Shown: one piece after another, positions 1 to 9,183 of the stretch | Layout: the number at the start of each line of letters is the position of its first letter | Position numbering within the stretch: the first letter of the stretch is position 1 | DNA from: Streptomyces sp. CB02959 | GTDB lineage: Bacteria; Actinomycetota; Actinomycetes; Streptomycetales; Streptomycetaceae | Length of the DNA: 64,000 nucleotides | Direction of reading: 5' to 3' | NCBI RefSeq assembly: GCF_002803155.1 | Contig: NZ_NNBP01000001.1 | Location: forward strand, 372,001 to 436,000 | Translations under genes and position numbers: made by a program | Notes under the pieces: model-generated | What the model was told of the DNA's origin: nothing | Database searches by the model: none | What the model saw: only the letters and a program-made list of their open reading frames with translations

Positions 1-229
1 CCGGGACGGACGGGGCCTCATGGGTGGGACAAGGGGAATTCGCGACAGAGCGTGTTCGCCCCGCGACCCCCCGCTTCAACGGTATGCCGCGCAAGGGGCC
101 CGCACCAGGAGATTGCACATACAACCGGCCATGCGCGGGCGCCGGGGGTGCGGGGGTTTCCGCCGTAAAGGGACCTCGGGGCGGGGGCGAATCGCGTCGG
201 CGGCCCCGGTTCGAGTAGCGTGACGCACC

Positions 230-892
230 ATGCGTCTCGTCATCGCCCGCTGCTCCGTGGACTACGCGGGTCGGCTCACCGCCCATCTGCCCTCCGCCCC
301 CCGCCTCATCCTGGTGAAGGCGGACGGCTCCGTCTCCATTCACGCGGACGACCGGGCCTACAAACCCCTCAACTGGATGTCCCCGCCCTGCTCCCTCAAG
401 GAGGGCGACGGCAACGTCTGGACGGTGGAGAACAAGGGCGGCGAGAAGCTCATCATCACCCTGGAGGAGATCATGCACGACTCCTCCCACGAGCTCGGAG
501 TGGATCCCGGGCTCATCAAGGACGGCGTGGAGGCCCACCTCCAGGAGCTGCTCGCCGACCGGATCGAGACACTGGGCGAGGGCTACTCGCTTATTCGGCG
601 TGAATACCCCACCGCCATTGGCCCGGTGGATATCTTGTGCCGGGACGCCGACGGCCAGACCGTCGCCGTCGAGATCAAGCGGCGCGGTGAGATCGACGGC
701 GTCGAGCAGCTCACCCGCTACCTCGAACTCCTCAACCGCGACCCCCACCTGGCCCCGGTGAAGGGCGTCTTCGCAGCTCAGGAGATCAAGCCGCAGGCCC
801 GGGTGCTGGCCACCGACCGCGGGATCGGCTGTGTGGTGCTGGACTACGACGCGCTGCGCGGCATCGAGGACGACAAGCTGCGACTGTTCTGA
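230..892 (+). CDS. nucS: NucS/EndoMS mismatch-specific endonuclease
   Basis: A 220-residue protein with the features of actinobacterial NucS (EndoMS), which cuts both strands at mismatches and serves as the non-canonical mismatch repair nuclease in bacteria lacking MutS/MutL. The N-terminal half (about 1-110, starting [16 protein letters not shown]) is the DNA-binding part. The C-terminal half is the RecB-like nuclease fold, with the acidic cluster GPVDILCRD followed by [17 protein letters not shown], i.e. the D-x(n)-E-x-K catalytic set near residues 138-156. Length is normal for the family. It ends LRLF, consistent with the short C-terminal beta-clamp-binding tail known in this family. The ATG is preceded by GTAGCGTGACGCACC, with no strong ribosome binding site. 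The gene stands alone and faces the next gene, with a strong hairpin between them. Confidence 0.95.
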   Translation: MRLVIARCSVDYAGRLTAHLPSAPRLILVKADGSVSIHADDRAYKPLNWMSPPCSLKEGDGNVWTVENKGGEKLIITLEEIMHDSSHELGVDPGLIKDGVEAHLQELLADRIETLGEGYSLIRREYPTAIGPVDILCRDADGQTVAVEIKRRGEIDGVEQLTRYLELLNRDPHLAPVKGVFAAQEIKPQARVLATDRGIGCVVLDYDALRGIEDDKLRLF

Positions 893-913
893 CCCGGCCG
901 CGCCGGCCGGACG

Positions 914-974
914 ACGACGGCCCGGTACGCGATCCGCCCGCCTTTACGGCGGGTGGTCCGTACCGGGCCGTCGT
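914..974. terminator. Bidirectional hairpin terminator between convergent genes
   Basis: Perfect 16-base inverted repeat: arm ACGACGGCCCGGTACG at 914-929 pairs with 959-974. A second stem lies inside it (CCCGCC at 937-942 with GGCGGG at 948-953, loop TTTAC). It sits between the stop of nucS (892) and the stop of the convergent minus-strand gene (1030), so it can end both transcripts. There is no long U-tract, as is usual for GC-rich actinobacteria. Confidence 0.8.
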
Positions 975-1029
975 GGTGTTCCGGCGCGCGCCGGGTGTGC
1001 CGGGCGGGGCGCACGGGACGCCGGGGGCG

Positions 1030-3675
1030 TCAGCCCGTGGGGGTGCCCTGGCCGGATGCCGACTGCGCGGACGAGGCGGGTGCGGAGTCCGAGGCGGTTC
1101 CGTTGCTGGTGGACGGTGCCACCGCGGAGTTGCTGCCGGACGGGCTGCCGCCCGAGGAGCTGCCGGAGGAGGAGCCTCCGGACGTCGTCGGCGGCTGGCC
1201 GGTCGGGGTGTCGGTGGGTTTCTGGGGCGGGGTGGGGCTCGGCGGCGTGTCGGTGGGCTTTCCGGGCGGCGTGGAGTCCGTGGGGCTGCTGGTCGGGCTG
1301 TGGGTGGGGTGGGTCGGGCGGCCGGTGGGCGAGGTGGGCCGGCCGGTCGGGGTGGTGGTGCCGGAGGTCGGGCCGCCGGTCGGGGTGGTGGGGGCGCCGG
1401 TGGTGCCGGGGGCGGACGGCGCGGTGGTGGGCCGGTGGCTGGGGGTGCCGGGCCGGGTGGTGCCGGAGCCGGTGGGCGGCAGGCCGGAGCCGGTACCGGG
1501 CTCCTGCGCCGGCTGCTGGGTGTCGTCCCCGGTGGCCGGGGACTGCTCGGTGGTGACCTTGTTGTCGTGCGGGTCGGAGTTGTCGGAGGTCATGCCGAGG
1601 GTGATGACGGTGCCGAGGACGGCGGCCAGCAGCACCCCGGTGCCGGCGGCGACGAGGTTGCGGCGGCCGGTGCGGCGGATGCCGCGTCCCAGGCCCCCGG
1701 CGGGGCCACCAGGGGCCTTCGCGGCCCGGCCGGCGCTGTGCTTCGCGGTCGTCGCGGCCTTCGCCACCGGGATGGCGGCGGTGGTCGCGGCGGGCCGGGC
1801 GGTGACCGTGGTGGCGGGGCCTTCCGGGCGGGCGACGGCCTGGAGCTTGGCGGTGGACACGGCGTCGGGCGACGCCTCGCCGGCCGGGCCGTGGGCCGGG
1901 TCCCCGGCGGCACCGGCCGCGGCCGCCGGGTCGACGGATGCCAGCAGGGTGGTCGGCGCGTCCGCCGCGGCGGCCCGCGACCGGTCGATGACCAGGGCGA
2001 GGGCCCGCCGTCCGGCGATCGCGCCGTCGCGGTCGGAGAGCACCCCGCGCAACCCGATGGACGCCTCCAGTTCGGCGCGCGCCCGGTCGACGTTGCCGCT
2101 GCACAGGGCCAGCACGCCCAGGTCGTGGTGGAAGTACGCCTCCTCGGCGACCTCGCCGGCCAGTCGGGCGGCCTCCTGGCCGTGCCGCAGGCTGCGCTCC
2201 CAGGCGCTCCAGTGCAGCGCCGCGGCGAACGCGGGGGCGGCGGTACGGGCCAGCAGCACCGCGGCGGCCGGGTGGCCGCTCTCCCGGCTGCCGGTCAGCA
2301 CGCCCATGGCGGCCAGTACCGCGTCGGACTCGGCGGCGGCCCGCTCGGGGGCGACCGAGGGGTGTCCGGCCCACCAGGCGTAGTGCTGGGCGGCGGTGTG
2401 CGCCCGGGCTGCGGCGTCCTCGGCGTAGCCGGCGGCGGTCAGCTGGTCCTGGACGGTGGCGGCGAGGCGGTAGTGGCCGCCGACCGGGCTGATCAGGCCG
2501 CAGCCGAGCAGTTCACCGAGGGCGGCGTCGGCGTGGGTGTCCTGGGTGAGGGCCGGCAGGTGTGCCTGGTGCGGCAGTTCGCCGCCCAGGGCGACCGCGA
2601 AGCGGAGGGCCTCCTGGGCGGCGAGGCCGAGGCGTTCGGCGAGCAGCGGGGCGGGCGCGGCCGTCTCGCCGAGGGCCGGCAGCGGGCTCTCGGGGCGCTG
2701 CTCCGGGTCCGTCCGGTCGGCCGTGCCGTCCTCGGGGAAGAGCCCGTAGCCGTCGTCGAGGGCGCCCGGTGCGGTCCGGGCCTTGTCGCGCTGCCGGAGC
2801 AGGGCGGCGGCCTGGACGAACCGCAGCGGCAGCCCCTCGGACTCGAACCAGAGGTCGGCGGCCCAGGTCTTCTCGTCCTTGGTGAGCGGGCGGTCCACGG
2901 CGCGCTCCAGCAGCCGCAGGCCGGCGTCCTTGCTGATGCCGCCGACGAAGACCTCTTCGACGTGGGCGTCGGCGCTGGGGGCGGGCACGTCGGGGGTGGC
3001 GGCCAGGAGGAAGGCGCACTCGGGGGTGGCCTCCAGCAGCTCGTCGAGCGCGGCGCCGCCGAACTCCAGGTCGTCGAGGACGACGACCGCGCCGATGCCG
3101 CCGAGGAGGCGCAGCAGCTCGGGGCGCTCCGGGCGGTGCTGCGGGGCCCGGTAGACCGCCGCGAACAGGGCGTAGAGGACGTCGGTGACGCTGCGGTGGT
3201 AGCCGGAGAGCCGGACCACGCCGTCCGGGGCGAGGTCGGCGACGCCGCCGGCGACCGCGTCCAGGAGCCGGGTGCGGCCCGATCCGGCGGGCCCGGTGAC
3301 GCGGACCGAGCGGCCGCGGGTGAGCAGCCGGATCAGTCGGGCGATGTCCTCGGAGCGCTCTTCGAGGAGGATCTCGTGGCCGGCGAAGGAGAGCGGTCCG
3401 GCCGGGGCCGGCGGCTGGGCGGCGCGGGCCGCGGCGGCCCGTTCCTCCGGGTCGAGCCTGGTCGGCGGGTCGGGGCGCTCACCGGGCGGGCAGGGCTGTA
3501 TTTCGCAGCCGTCGACCGGGTTGACGGTGACGAGGTAGTTGCCGGAGACGAGCCGGACGACGCGGGCGAGGCCGCCGGATCCGCTCTGTCGGCCGGTGGC
3601 ATCGGGGGCCGGCGGGCCGGCCGGGCCGCCCTGCCGGTCGTACTCCTCCGACCCCGGGTGGGTGTTCGGGTCCAT
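1030..3675 (-). CDS. STAND-like ATP-binding membrane protein with Pro/Thr-rich outer tail
   Basis: An 881-residue protein of unknown role. After a low-complexity start (about 1-95) it has a P-loop GPAGSGRT (128-135; Arg where Walker A usually has Lys), a Walker-B-like VVVLDDLEF, and a helical region resembling the NB-ARC/winged-helix/TPR arrangement of STAND ATPases. Near residues 670-692 there is one hydrophobic segment (VAAGTGVLLAAVLGTVITLG). After it come about 190 residues almost wholly of Pro, Thr, Ser and Gly, likely outside the membrane. The ATG at 3675 was chosen over an in-frame start 59 codons upstream because CTGGGAGCTTGCAGC gives a good ribosome binding site and the upstream residues look like non-coding translation. 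Neighbours are nucS (convergent) and the STAS gene upstream on the same strand. I infer a signalling or wall-linked NTPase; no substrate can be named. Confidence 0.75.
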   Translation of the reverse strand: MDPNTHPGSEEYDRQGGPAGPPAPDATGRQSGSGGLARVVRLVSGNYLVTVNPVDGCEIQPCPPGERPDPPTRLDPEERAAAARAAQPPAPAGPLSFAGHEILLEERSEDIARLIRLLTRGRSVRVTGPAGSGRTRLLDAVAGGVADLAPDGVVRLSGYHRSVTDVLYALFAAVYRAPQHRPERPELLRLLGGIGAVVVLDDLEFGGAALDELLEATPECAFLLAATPDVPAPSADAHVEEVFVGGISKDAGLRLLERAVDRPLTKDEKTWAADLWFESEGLPLRFVQAAALLRQRDKARTAPGALDDGYGLFPEDGTADRTDPEQRPESPLPALGETAAPAPLLAERLGLAAQEALRFAVALGGELPHQAHLPALTQDTHADAALGELLGCGLISPVGGHYRLAATVQDQLTAAGYAEDAAARAHTAAQHYAWWAGHPSVAPERAAAESDAVLAAMGVLTGSRESGHPAAAVLLARTAAPAFAAALHWSAWERSLRHGQEAARLAGEVAEEAYFHHDLGVLALCSGNVDRARAELEASIGLRGVLSDRDGAIAGRRALALVIDRSRAAAADAPTTLLASVDPAAAAGAAGDPAHGPAGEASPDAVSTAKLQAVARPEGPATTVTARPAATTAAIPVAKAATTAKHSAGRAAKAPGGPAGGLGRGIRRTGRRNLVAAGTGVLLAAVLGTVITLGMTSDNSDPHDNKVTTEQSPATGDDTQQPAQEPGTGSGLPPTGSGTTRPGTPSHRPTTAPSAPGTTGAPTTPTGGPTSGTTTPTGRPTSPTGRPTHPTHSPTSSPTDSTPPGKPTDTPPSPTPPQKPTDTPTGQPPTTSGGSSSGSSSGGSPSGSNSAVAPSTSNGTASDSAPASSAQSASGQGTPTG

Positions 3676-3918
3676 GCTGCAAGCTCCCAGGATGTGCGTG
3701 CCGTCGGTGCTTCCGGCCGTCCGCACTCCCCCGGCTCCGGCGGATCTCCTCAGCCGTCGCGTCTGGTCCGGTGCCCCGCCGCGGATGATGGCACACGGCG
3801 GGCAACCGAACCATAGACCGATCCCCGGCACGGGGCACGGGCGGGGTGGCACCTTGACGGAAACGCCGGCAGATCAGGTGGTATGTGCGGTTTGCGGCGT
3901 TTTTGCCGACCCGGCGGC

Positions 3919-3949
3919 GGGGCGCGGCGGCCACGTCCCGCCGCGCCCC
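3919..3949 (-). terminator. Hairpin terminator after the STAS gene
   Basis: Perfect 12-base arms (GGGGCGCGGCGG at 3919-3930 against 3938-3949) with a 7-base loop, lying directly after the minus-strand stop at 3953. It would end STAS transcription before the next minus-strand gene, whose start is at 3675. Confidence 0.7.
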
Positions 3950-3952
3950 GTC

Positions 3953-4276
3953 TCACACCCGGGGAAGCGATTCCGCTTCGATGCCGCCCTCGATCGCGAG
4001 GATGCGGTGGAGCCGGGTGGCGACCAGGAGCCGCTGCATCTGCGGCGGCACCCCGCGCAGCACCAGGCGGCGGTTGTTGCGGCCGGCCCGGCGGTGCACG
4101 CCCATGATCACGCCGAGGCCGGTGGCGTCCCACGAGTCCAGCTCGGTCAGGTCCAGCACCAGATCACCTCGGCCGGAGTCCACGGCGGCGTGCAGGGCCG
4201 TACGGGCGTCCGCCGCGCTGCGGACGTCGAGGCGGCCCCCGACGACCAGCTCGGCGTGGTCGCCCCTGATGTGCAT
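3953..4276 (-). CDS. STAS-domain anti-sigma factor antagonist
   Basis: A 107-residue single STAS domain (SpoIIAA/RsbV-like). Such proteins bind anti-sigma kinases and release sigma factors in a partner-switching pathway in the cytoplasm. The core reads LVLDLTELDSWDATGLGVIMG. The residue in the position of the phosphorylatable Ser of SpoIIAA (usually D-S-S/T-G) is Thr in DATGLG, so phosphorylation would be on Thr or on the preceding Ser. The ATG at 4276 follows GGGGAGCGCAT, a good ribosome binding site. No kinase or sigma gene is adjacent, so the partner is unknown. Actinobacterial genomes carry many such orphan STAS proteins. Confidence 0.85.
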   Translation of the reverse strand: MHIRGDHAELVVGGRLDVRSAADARTALHAAVDSGRGDLVLDLTELDSWDATGLGVIMGVHRRAGRNNRRLVLRGVPPQMQRLLVATRLHRILAIEGGIEAESLPRV

Positions 4277-4421
4277 ATGCGCTCCCCGATGTCATGGGTT
4301 GTGGTGCATTGTCGTCTACCGATCTGACTGCCTCTCGTACGGCGAAGTTGCCGTTTGTAAGCGAACCGATACCGAAATCACCCTGCGGGGTGACCCCGCC
4401 GGAGTACAGCCTGACGCGGTG

Positions 4422-5270
4422 TCAGTGCGAGTAGAAGCCCTGTCCGCTCTTGCGGCCGATGTCGCCGGCGTCCACCATGCGGCGCATGACCTCCGGCGGG
4501 GCGAACTTCTCGTCCTGGGACTCGGTGTAGATGTTCTCGGTGGCGTGCAGCAGGATGTCGACGCCGGTCAGGTCGGCGGTGGCCAGCGGCCCCATGGCGT
4601 GGCCGAAGCCCAGCTTGCAGGCGATGTCGATGTCCTCGGCGCTGGCGACCCCGGACTCGTAGAGCTTGGCGGCCTCGACGACCAGCGCCGAGATCAGCCG
4701 GGTGGTGACGAAGCCGGCGACGTCGCGGTTGACCACGACGCAGGTCTTGCCGATCGACTCGGCGAACTCCCGCGCGGTGGCGAGGGTTTCGTCGCTGGTC
4801 TTGTAGCCGCGCACCAGTTCGCAGAGCTGCATCATCGGCACCGGCGAGAAGAAGTGCGTGCCGACCACCCGCTCGGGCCGGGAGGTGGCCGCGGCGATCT
4901 TGGTGATCGGGATCGCCGAGGTGTTGGAGGCCAGCACCGCGTCGTCCTTGGCGAGCTTGTCCAGCGCCTGGAAGATCTCCCGCTTGACCTCGATCTTCTC
5001 GAAGACCGCCTCGACGACGACGTCCGCGTCGGCGACGGCTTCCAGGTCGGTGGTGGTGGTGATGCGGGCCAGCGCCTGCTCGGCGGCGGCCGCCTCCAGC
5101 TTGCCCTTCGCGACGAACTTCTCGAAGGAGGACGCGATGCCGCCCTTGCCGCGGGCCAGCGCCTCGTCCGTCACGTCGCGGAGGACGACGTCCCAGCCCG
5201 CCTGGGCCGAGACCTGCGCGATACCGGAACCCATCAGTCCGGCGCCGATGACGGCAAGCTTCTTTGCCAC
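4422..5270 (-). CDS. 3-hydroxybutyryl-CoA dehydrogenase
   Basis: A 282-residue NAD(P)-dependent 3-hydroxyacyl-CoA dehydrogenase of the Hbd/FadB2 family. It interconverts acetoacetyl-CoA and 3-hydroxybutyryl-CoA, a step of butyrate, PHB and fatty acid metabolism and a source of four-carbon precursors. The Rossmann motif LAVIGAGLMGSGIA is at the N-terminus, followed by the family signature around SNTSAIPITKIA and VVGTHFFSPVPMMQL (catalytic His in THFF). The C-terminal helical half begins near VNRDVAGFVTTRLISAL. The GTG at 5270 is chosen because it is preceded by AGGGGACAAGCA; an in-frame GTG five codons upstream lies inside that ribosome binding site. Length is normal. It is transcribed away from the STAS gene's promoter side and has no obvious operon partner. 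Confidence 0.92.
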   Translation of the reverse strand: MAKKLAVIGAGLMGSGIAQVSAQAGWDVVLRDVTDEALARGKGGIASSFEKFVAKGKLEAAAAEQALARITTTTDLEAVADADVVVEAVFEKIEVKREIFQALDKLAKDDAVLASNTSAIPITKIAAATSRPERVVGTHFFSPVPMMQLCELVRGYKTSDETLATAREFAESIGKTCVVVNRDVAGFVTTRLISALVVEAAKLYESGVASAEDIDIACKLGFGHAMGPLATADLTGVDILLHATENIYTESQDEKFAPPEVMRRMVDAGDIGRKSGQGFYSH

Positions 5271-5470
5271 TGCTTGTCCCCTCACACCCTGTGCATTTGA
5301 CGGTCGTGAGTGACGTTAGCGGTCACCGGCGATCGATTGGCGGCGAAGAGATGCGAGTCACTCCCACCCGTCACCCGACCGCCGCCCCGCAACGAGGCCC
5401 TTCGGGCCGCGGCGCCCCGTTTCCATGACGGACATCACACCCTCGGGCCCCGCGGGCGCCCGGGAGGTCG

Positions 5471-6112
5471 TCAGCGGGCCGCGCGCACGGCGTAGTTGAG
5501 GACCTTCTCGCTCAGCACCTCTTCCATCTCGTCCAGGACGACGAGCGCCTCGCGGGAGACCTCCGCGGGGTTGCGGCCGGCCATCATCTCCTGGGCGATG
5601 GTGACGATCAGGGTCTGGTGGACCCAGTTGATCTGGCCGGCCATCAGGCGGGGCATCGGGTCGTCGGCGTCGGCGTCGGTCTCCTCGCGGAGGGTGGCCT
5701 CCAGGTGCTCGTACTGCCGGCGTTGGAGGTGCCACATGCGGGCCTGGAGGGCGGCGGACTCGTAGATGACCCGCATGAAGTGCTGGTAGCCCTCCATCAG
5801 GCCGACCTTGGGCGAGATGCTCACCACCTCCACGCGCAGCTCGCGCAGTACGGCGGCGGCGGCCGACTCCCCCGCCGGGCGCCCCCGGACGTACCGGGAG
5901 AGCCGGTCGACCAGCTCCTGGCTCCGGTCCATGAAGAGGTCTTCCTTCGCCGGGAAGTAGTTGTAGACCGTGTTGACCGAGACGTCGGCCGCGGCGGCGA
6001 TCTCCGCGACGGTCACCGCGTCGAAGCCGCGCTCCAGGAACAGCCCGGTGGCCACGTCCGAGATGTACTGGCGGGTCTGCCGCTTCTTCCGCTCCCTGAG
6101 TCCCTCTGCCAT
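5471..6112 (-). CDS. TetR-family transcriptional regulator
   Basis: A 213-residue TetR-type repressor. The N-terminal DNA-binding domain starts RERKKRQTRQYISDVATGLF, with the helix-turn-helix at about 33-59 (TVAEIAAAADVSVNTVYNYF, followed by PAKEDLF). The C-terminal part is the usual all-helical ligand domain. It is divergent from a two-gene ABC exporter whose start is only 80 bases away, and the AT-rich gap holds an imperfect inverted repeat. The simplest inference is that it represses itself and the exporter and is released by the exported compound. Confidence 0.9.
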   Translation of the reverse strand: MAEGLRERKKRQTRQYISDVATGLFLERGFDAVTVAEIAAAADVSVNTVYNYFPAKEDLFMDRSQELVDRLSRYVRGRPAGESAAAAVLRELRVEVVSISPKVGLMEGYQHFMRVIYESAALQARMWHLQRRQYEHLEATLREETDADADDPMPRLMAGQINWVHQTLIVTIAQEMMAGRNPAEVSREALVVLDEMEEVLSEKVLNYAVRAAR

Positions 6113-6151
6113 GGCCCCACCCTACCCTTTGCTGGGCTTCATTAAATTTTG

Positions 6152-6177
6152 GAGGCGTTGCAATTTTTCAGTGCCTC
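6152..6177. promoter_or_regulatory. Candidate TetR operator between divergent genes
   Basis: An imperfect dyad: GAGGCGTTG at 6152-6160 and CAGTGCCTC at 6169-6177 (7 of 9 positions pair), centred in the only AT-rich stretch of the area. It lies midway between the TetR start (6112) and the ABC transporter start (6193). Position and symmetry fit a TetR dimer site overlapping both promoters. No binding evidence exists. Confidence 0.45.
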
Positions 6178-6192
6178 TGTTTTTCTGGGGCC

Positions 6193-6975
<783 letters not shown>

Positions 6976-7001
6976 CCCCACCGCCGTAGAGGAGAACCCC
7001 C

Positions 7002-7793
7002 TTGTCCAGCCCCTCCCCCGTGCCCCGCGCCGCCGACCGGTCCGCGTTCCTCGCCGACACCGCGCTGATCTTCGGGCGGTACGCCCGGCAGACCCTGCGC
7101 TCGCGGCTGCAGATGCTCTTCGGCGTACTGATGCCGCTGCTCTACCTGCTGTTCTTCGGCCCGCTGCTGACCGGGCTCCCCCTGTCATCGGCGGGCAGCT
7201 CCTGGCAGGTGCTGGTGCCCGGACTGCTGCTTCAACTCGCCCTGTTCGGCGGCTCGTTCGGCGGCTTCGGACTGATCCTGGAGAAGCAGGCCGGGATCCT
7301 GGAGCGGATGCGGGTGACGCCCGTGAGCCGGGCCGCGCTGCTGCTGGGTCGGGTGCTCCGGGACGCCGCGCTGCTGCTGTTCCAGTCCGTGCTGCTGGTG
7401 CTCGCCGCGCTGGTCATGGGGTTGCGCGCGCCGCTGGCCGGGATCCTCGTGGGGTTCGCGTTCGTCGCCGTGCTGGCCGTCTCGCTGGCCTCGCTGTCGT
7501 ACGCGCTGGCCATGAAGGTGCGGATGCCGCAGGAGTTCGGCCCGGTGGTCAACGCCGTCACGATGCCGGCGATGCTGCTGTCCGGGCTGATGCTGCCGAT
7601 GGCGCTGGCCCCCGGCTGGCTCGACGCGCTGTCGCACCTGATGCCGCTGCGCTACCTCGTGGACGCGGTGCGGGCGGCGTACACCGGCGCCTACGCCTCG
7701 CCGGTGGTGCTCCGCGGGGCGCTGGTCGCGGCCGGGTTCGCGGCGCTGGCGATGGCCCTGTGCACCCGGGCCTTCCGCCGGGCCGCGGCGTAG
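7002..7793 (+). CDS. ABC-2 type transporter permease (DrrB-like)
   Basis: A 263-residue integral membrane protein with about six hydrophobic helices, including LLYLLFFGPLLTGL near the start, and the ABC-2 family pattern around LPMALAPGWLDALSHLMPLR. It is the membrane partner of the ATP-binding subunit just upstream. The start is a TTG at 7002 preceded by GTAGAGGAGAACCCCC, a strong ribosome binding site that decides against later starts. The gene ends 10 bases before the next gene, so all three plus-strand genes (6193-8376) may be cotranscribed. Confidence 0.92.
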   Translation: MSSPSPVPRAADRSAFLADTALIFGRYARQTLRSRLQMLFGVLMPLLYLLFFGPLLTGLPLSSAGSSWQVLVPGLLLQLALFGGSFGGFGLILEKQAGILERMRVTPVSRAALLLGRVLRDAALLLFQSVLLVLAALVMGLRAPLAGILVGFAFVAVLAVSLASLSYALAMKVRMPQEFGPVVNAVTMPAMLLSGLMLPMALAPGWLDALSHLMPLRYLVDAVRAAYTGAYASPVVLRGALVAAGFAALAMALCTRAFRRAAA

Positions 7794-7803
7794 TCTCACC
7801 CGT

Positions 7804-8376
7804 ATGGTGAATCTGACCCGCATCTACACCCGTACCGGAGACAAGGGCACCACCGCGCTCGGCGACATGAGCCGGACCGCCAAGACCGACGCCCGGATCG
7901 CCGCGTACGCGGACGCCAACGAGGCCAATGCGGCGATCGGCGTGGCGCTGGCGCTCGGCTCGCTGCCGGAAGAGGTCGCCGCGGTGCTGCTGCGGGTGCA
8001 GAACGACCTCTTCGACGTCGGTGCCGACCTGTCGACGCCCGTGGTCGAGAACCCGGAGTTCCCGCCGCTGCGCGTCGAGCAGTCCTACGTCGACAAGCTG
8101 GAGGCGGACTGCGACCGCTTCCTGGCGGAACTGGAGAAGCTGCGCAGCTTCATCCTCCCGGGCGGCACCCCCGGCGCCGCCCTGCTCCACCAGGCGTGCA
8201 CCGTCGTCCGGCGGGCCGAGCGCGCCACCTGGGCGGCCATGGAGGAGCACGGCGACACCATGAACCCGCTGACCGCCACCTACCTCAACCGCCTCTCCGA
8301 CCTCCTGTTCATCCTCGCCCGGACGGCGAACAAGGAGGTCGGGGACGTGCTGTGGGTGCCGGGCGGGGAGCGCTGA
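7804..8376 (+). CDS. PduO-type cob(I)alamin adenosyltransferase
   Basis: A 190-residue ATP:cob(I)alamin adenosyltransferase of the PduO family, which makes adenosylcobalamin from ATP and cob(I)alamin. The N-terminal ATP-binding motif IYTRTGDKGTTALGD is complete, followed by the DARIAAYADANEANAAIG segment. The C-terminal part has the conserved RRAERA and LNRLSDLLFILAR motifs of the trimer interface and active site. Length is standard. It starts 10 bases after the permease stop, so it is likely read through from that operon, although its role (coenzyme B12 for methylmalonyl-CoA mutase and similar enzymes) is unrelated. Confidence 0.94.
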   Translation: MVNLTRIYTRTGDKGTTALGDMSRTAKTDARIAAYADANEANAAIGVALALGSLPEEVAAVLLRVQNDLFDVGADLSTPVVENPEFPPLRVEQSYVDKLEADCDRFLAELEKLRSFILPGGTPGAALLHQACTVVRRAERATWAAMEEHGDTMNPLTATYLNRLSDLLFILARTANKEVGDVLWVPGGER

Positions 8377-8400
8377 GCCGGCCCGCCCCGCACCACGGCC

Positions 8401-8985
8401 TCACCTCGGGGACTTCTCCGGGTGCCGGGTCCGCGCCGCGTCCGGCGCGGGCCCGGCCTCGGGGGCCTTCTTCTGCCAGACGAGGTACGTCAGCGCGATC
8501 ACGCCGTGGATCGCCACGATCCGCAGGGTCATCGCCTGCCAGCTGCGCAGCGACGTGATGTCCCCGTCACCGCCGACGTACCAGATCGCGGCCTGCAGCA
8601 GGGCGGCGGCCACCGCGGCCATCAGGACCGTGCGCAGCCAGAGTTTCGCCTCGTGCCGGAAGCGGTCCAGGCCGTACCGCTTGACCGGCGGCGGACCGCC
8701 GGCGAAGCGGTGCGCGACGAGCCGGTCGGCCCAGGTGAGGGTGTAGTGCCCGTAGGCGACGGTGTAGCCGATGTAGAGGGCGGCCAGGCCGTGCTTCCAG
8801 TCCGCGGCGGCGCCGTTCTTCAGGTCGATCGCCGTGACGATCAGCAGCGCCAGTTCCAGCATCGGCTCCAACAGGAGCACCGCCGCCCCGGTCTTCGGCA
8901 TCCGCGCCATGTAGCGCAGTGCCAGACCGGCGGCGAGCAGCACCCAGAAGCCGACCTCGCAGACGATGATCAGGGTGACGACCAC
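8401..8985 (-). CDS. Integral membrane protein of unknown function
   Basis: A 194-residue protein with about five hydrophobic segments (first one VTLIIVCEVGFWVLLAAGLAL; others around LLEPMLELALLIVTAIDL, LAALYIGYTVAYGHY, VLMAAVAAALLQAAIWYV and IVAIHGVIALTYLVW). It has a short charged C-terminal tail. The GTG at 8985 is preceded by AAAAGGAGAACTGCT, a strong ribosome binding site. I do not recognise the family. It converges with the adenosyltransferase gene (25 bases between stops) and diverges from the sensor kinase gene. Confidence 0.75.
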   Translation of the reverse strand: MVVTLIIVCEVGFWVLLAAGLALRYMARMPKTGAAVLLLEPMLELALLIVTAIDLKNGAAADWKHGLAALYIGYTVAYGHYTLTWADRLVAHRFAGGPPPVKRYGLDRFRHEAKLWLRTVLMAAVAAALLQAAIWYVGGDGDITSLRSWQAMTLRIVAIHGVIALTYLVWQKKAPEAGPAPDAARTRHPEKSPR

Positions 8986-9183
8986 AGCAGTTCTCCTTTT
9001 CCGCCGTTCCGCGCCCCGGGCGGTTCCGGGGCTCCCACCGGGCGGAACGGTCCTGTTCAGGCTCGCAGCGGGCGGCGTCCGGAACGTCGTCGCCGGTGAC
9101 GATCCGGCACTGCATCTTTCGATGTAGTCGCCCCGGTCCGCCGGGGGACGGCACCGGGCGCCGGCGCCGTGTTGGATGGAGGG

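Noticed and set aside
1..229. Possible small genes before nucS
   Set aside because: Short frames here overlap each other, have no ribosome binding site or recognisable motif, and probably lie in the nucS upstream region.
1200..1460. CRISPR-like or minisatellite array
   Set aside because: The short similar units encode Pro-Thr repeats in the tail of the ATPase gene. Unit length and sequence vary and there are no spacers.
944..2383. Overlapping plus-strand and alternative-frame ORFs over the Pro/Thr-rich tail region
   Set aside because: They are low-complexity reading of the repeat-like tail of the minus-strand ATPase gene and lack starts with ribosome binding sites.
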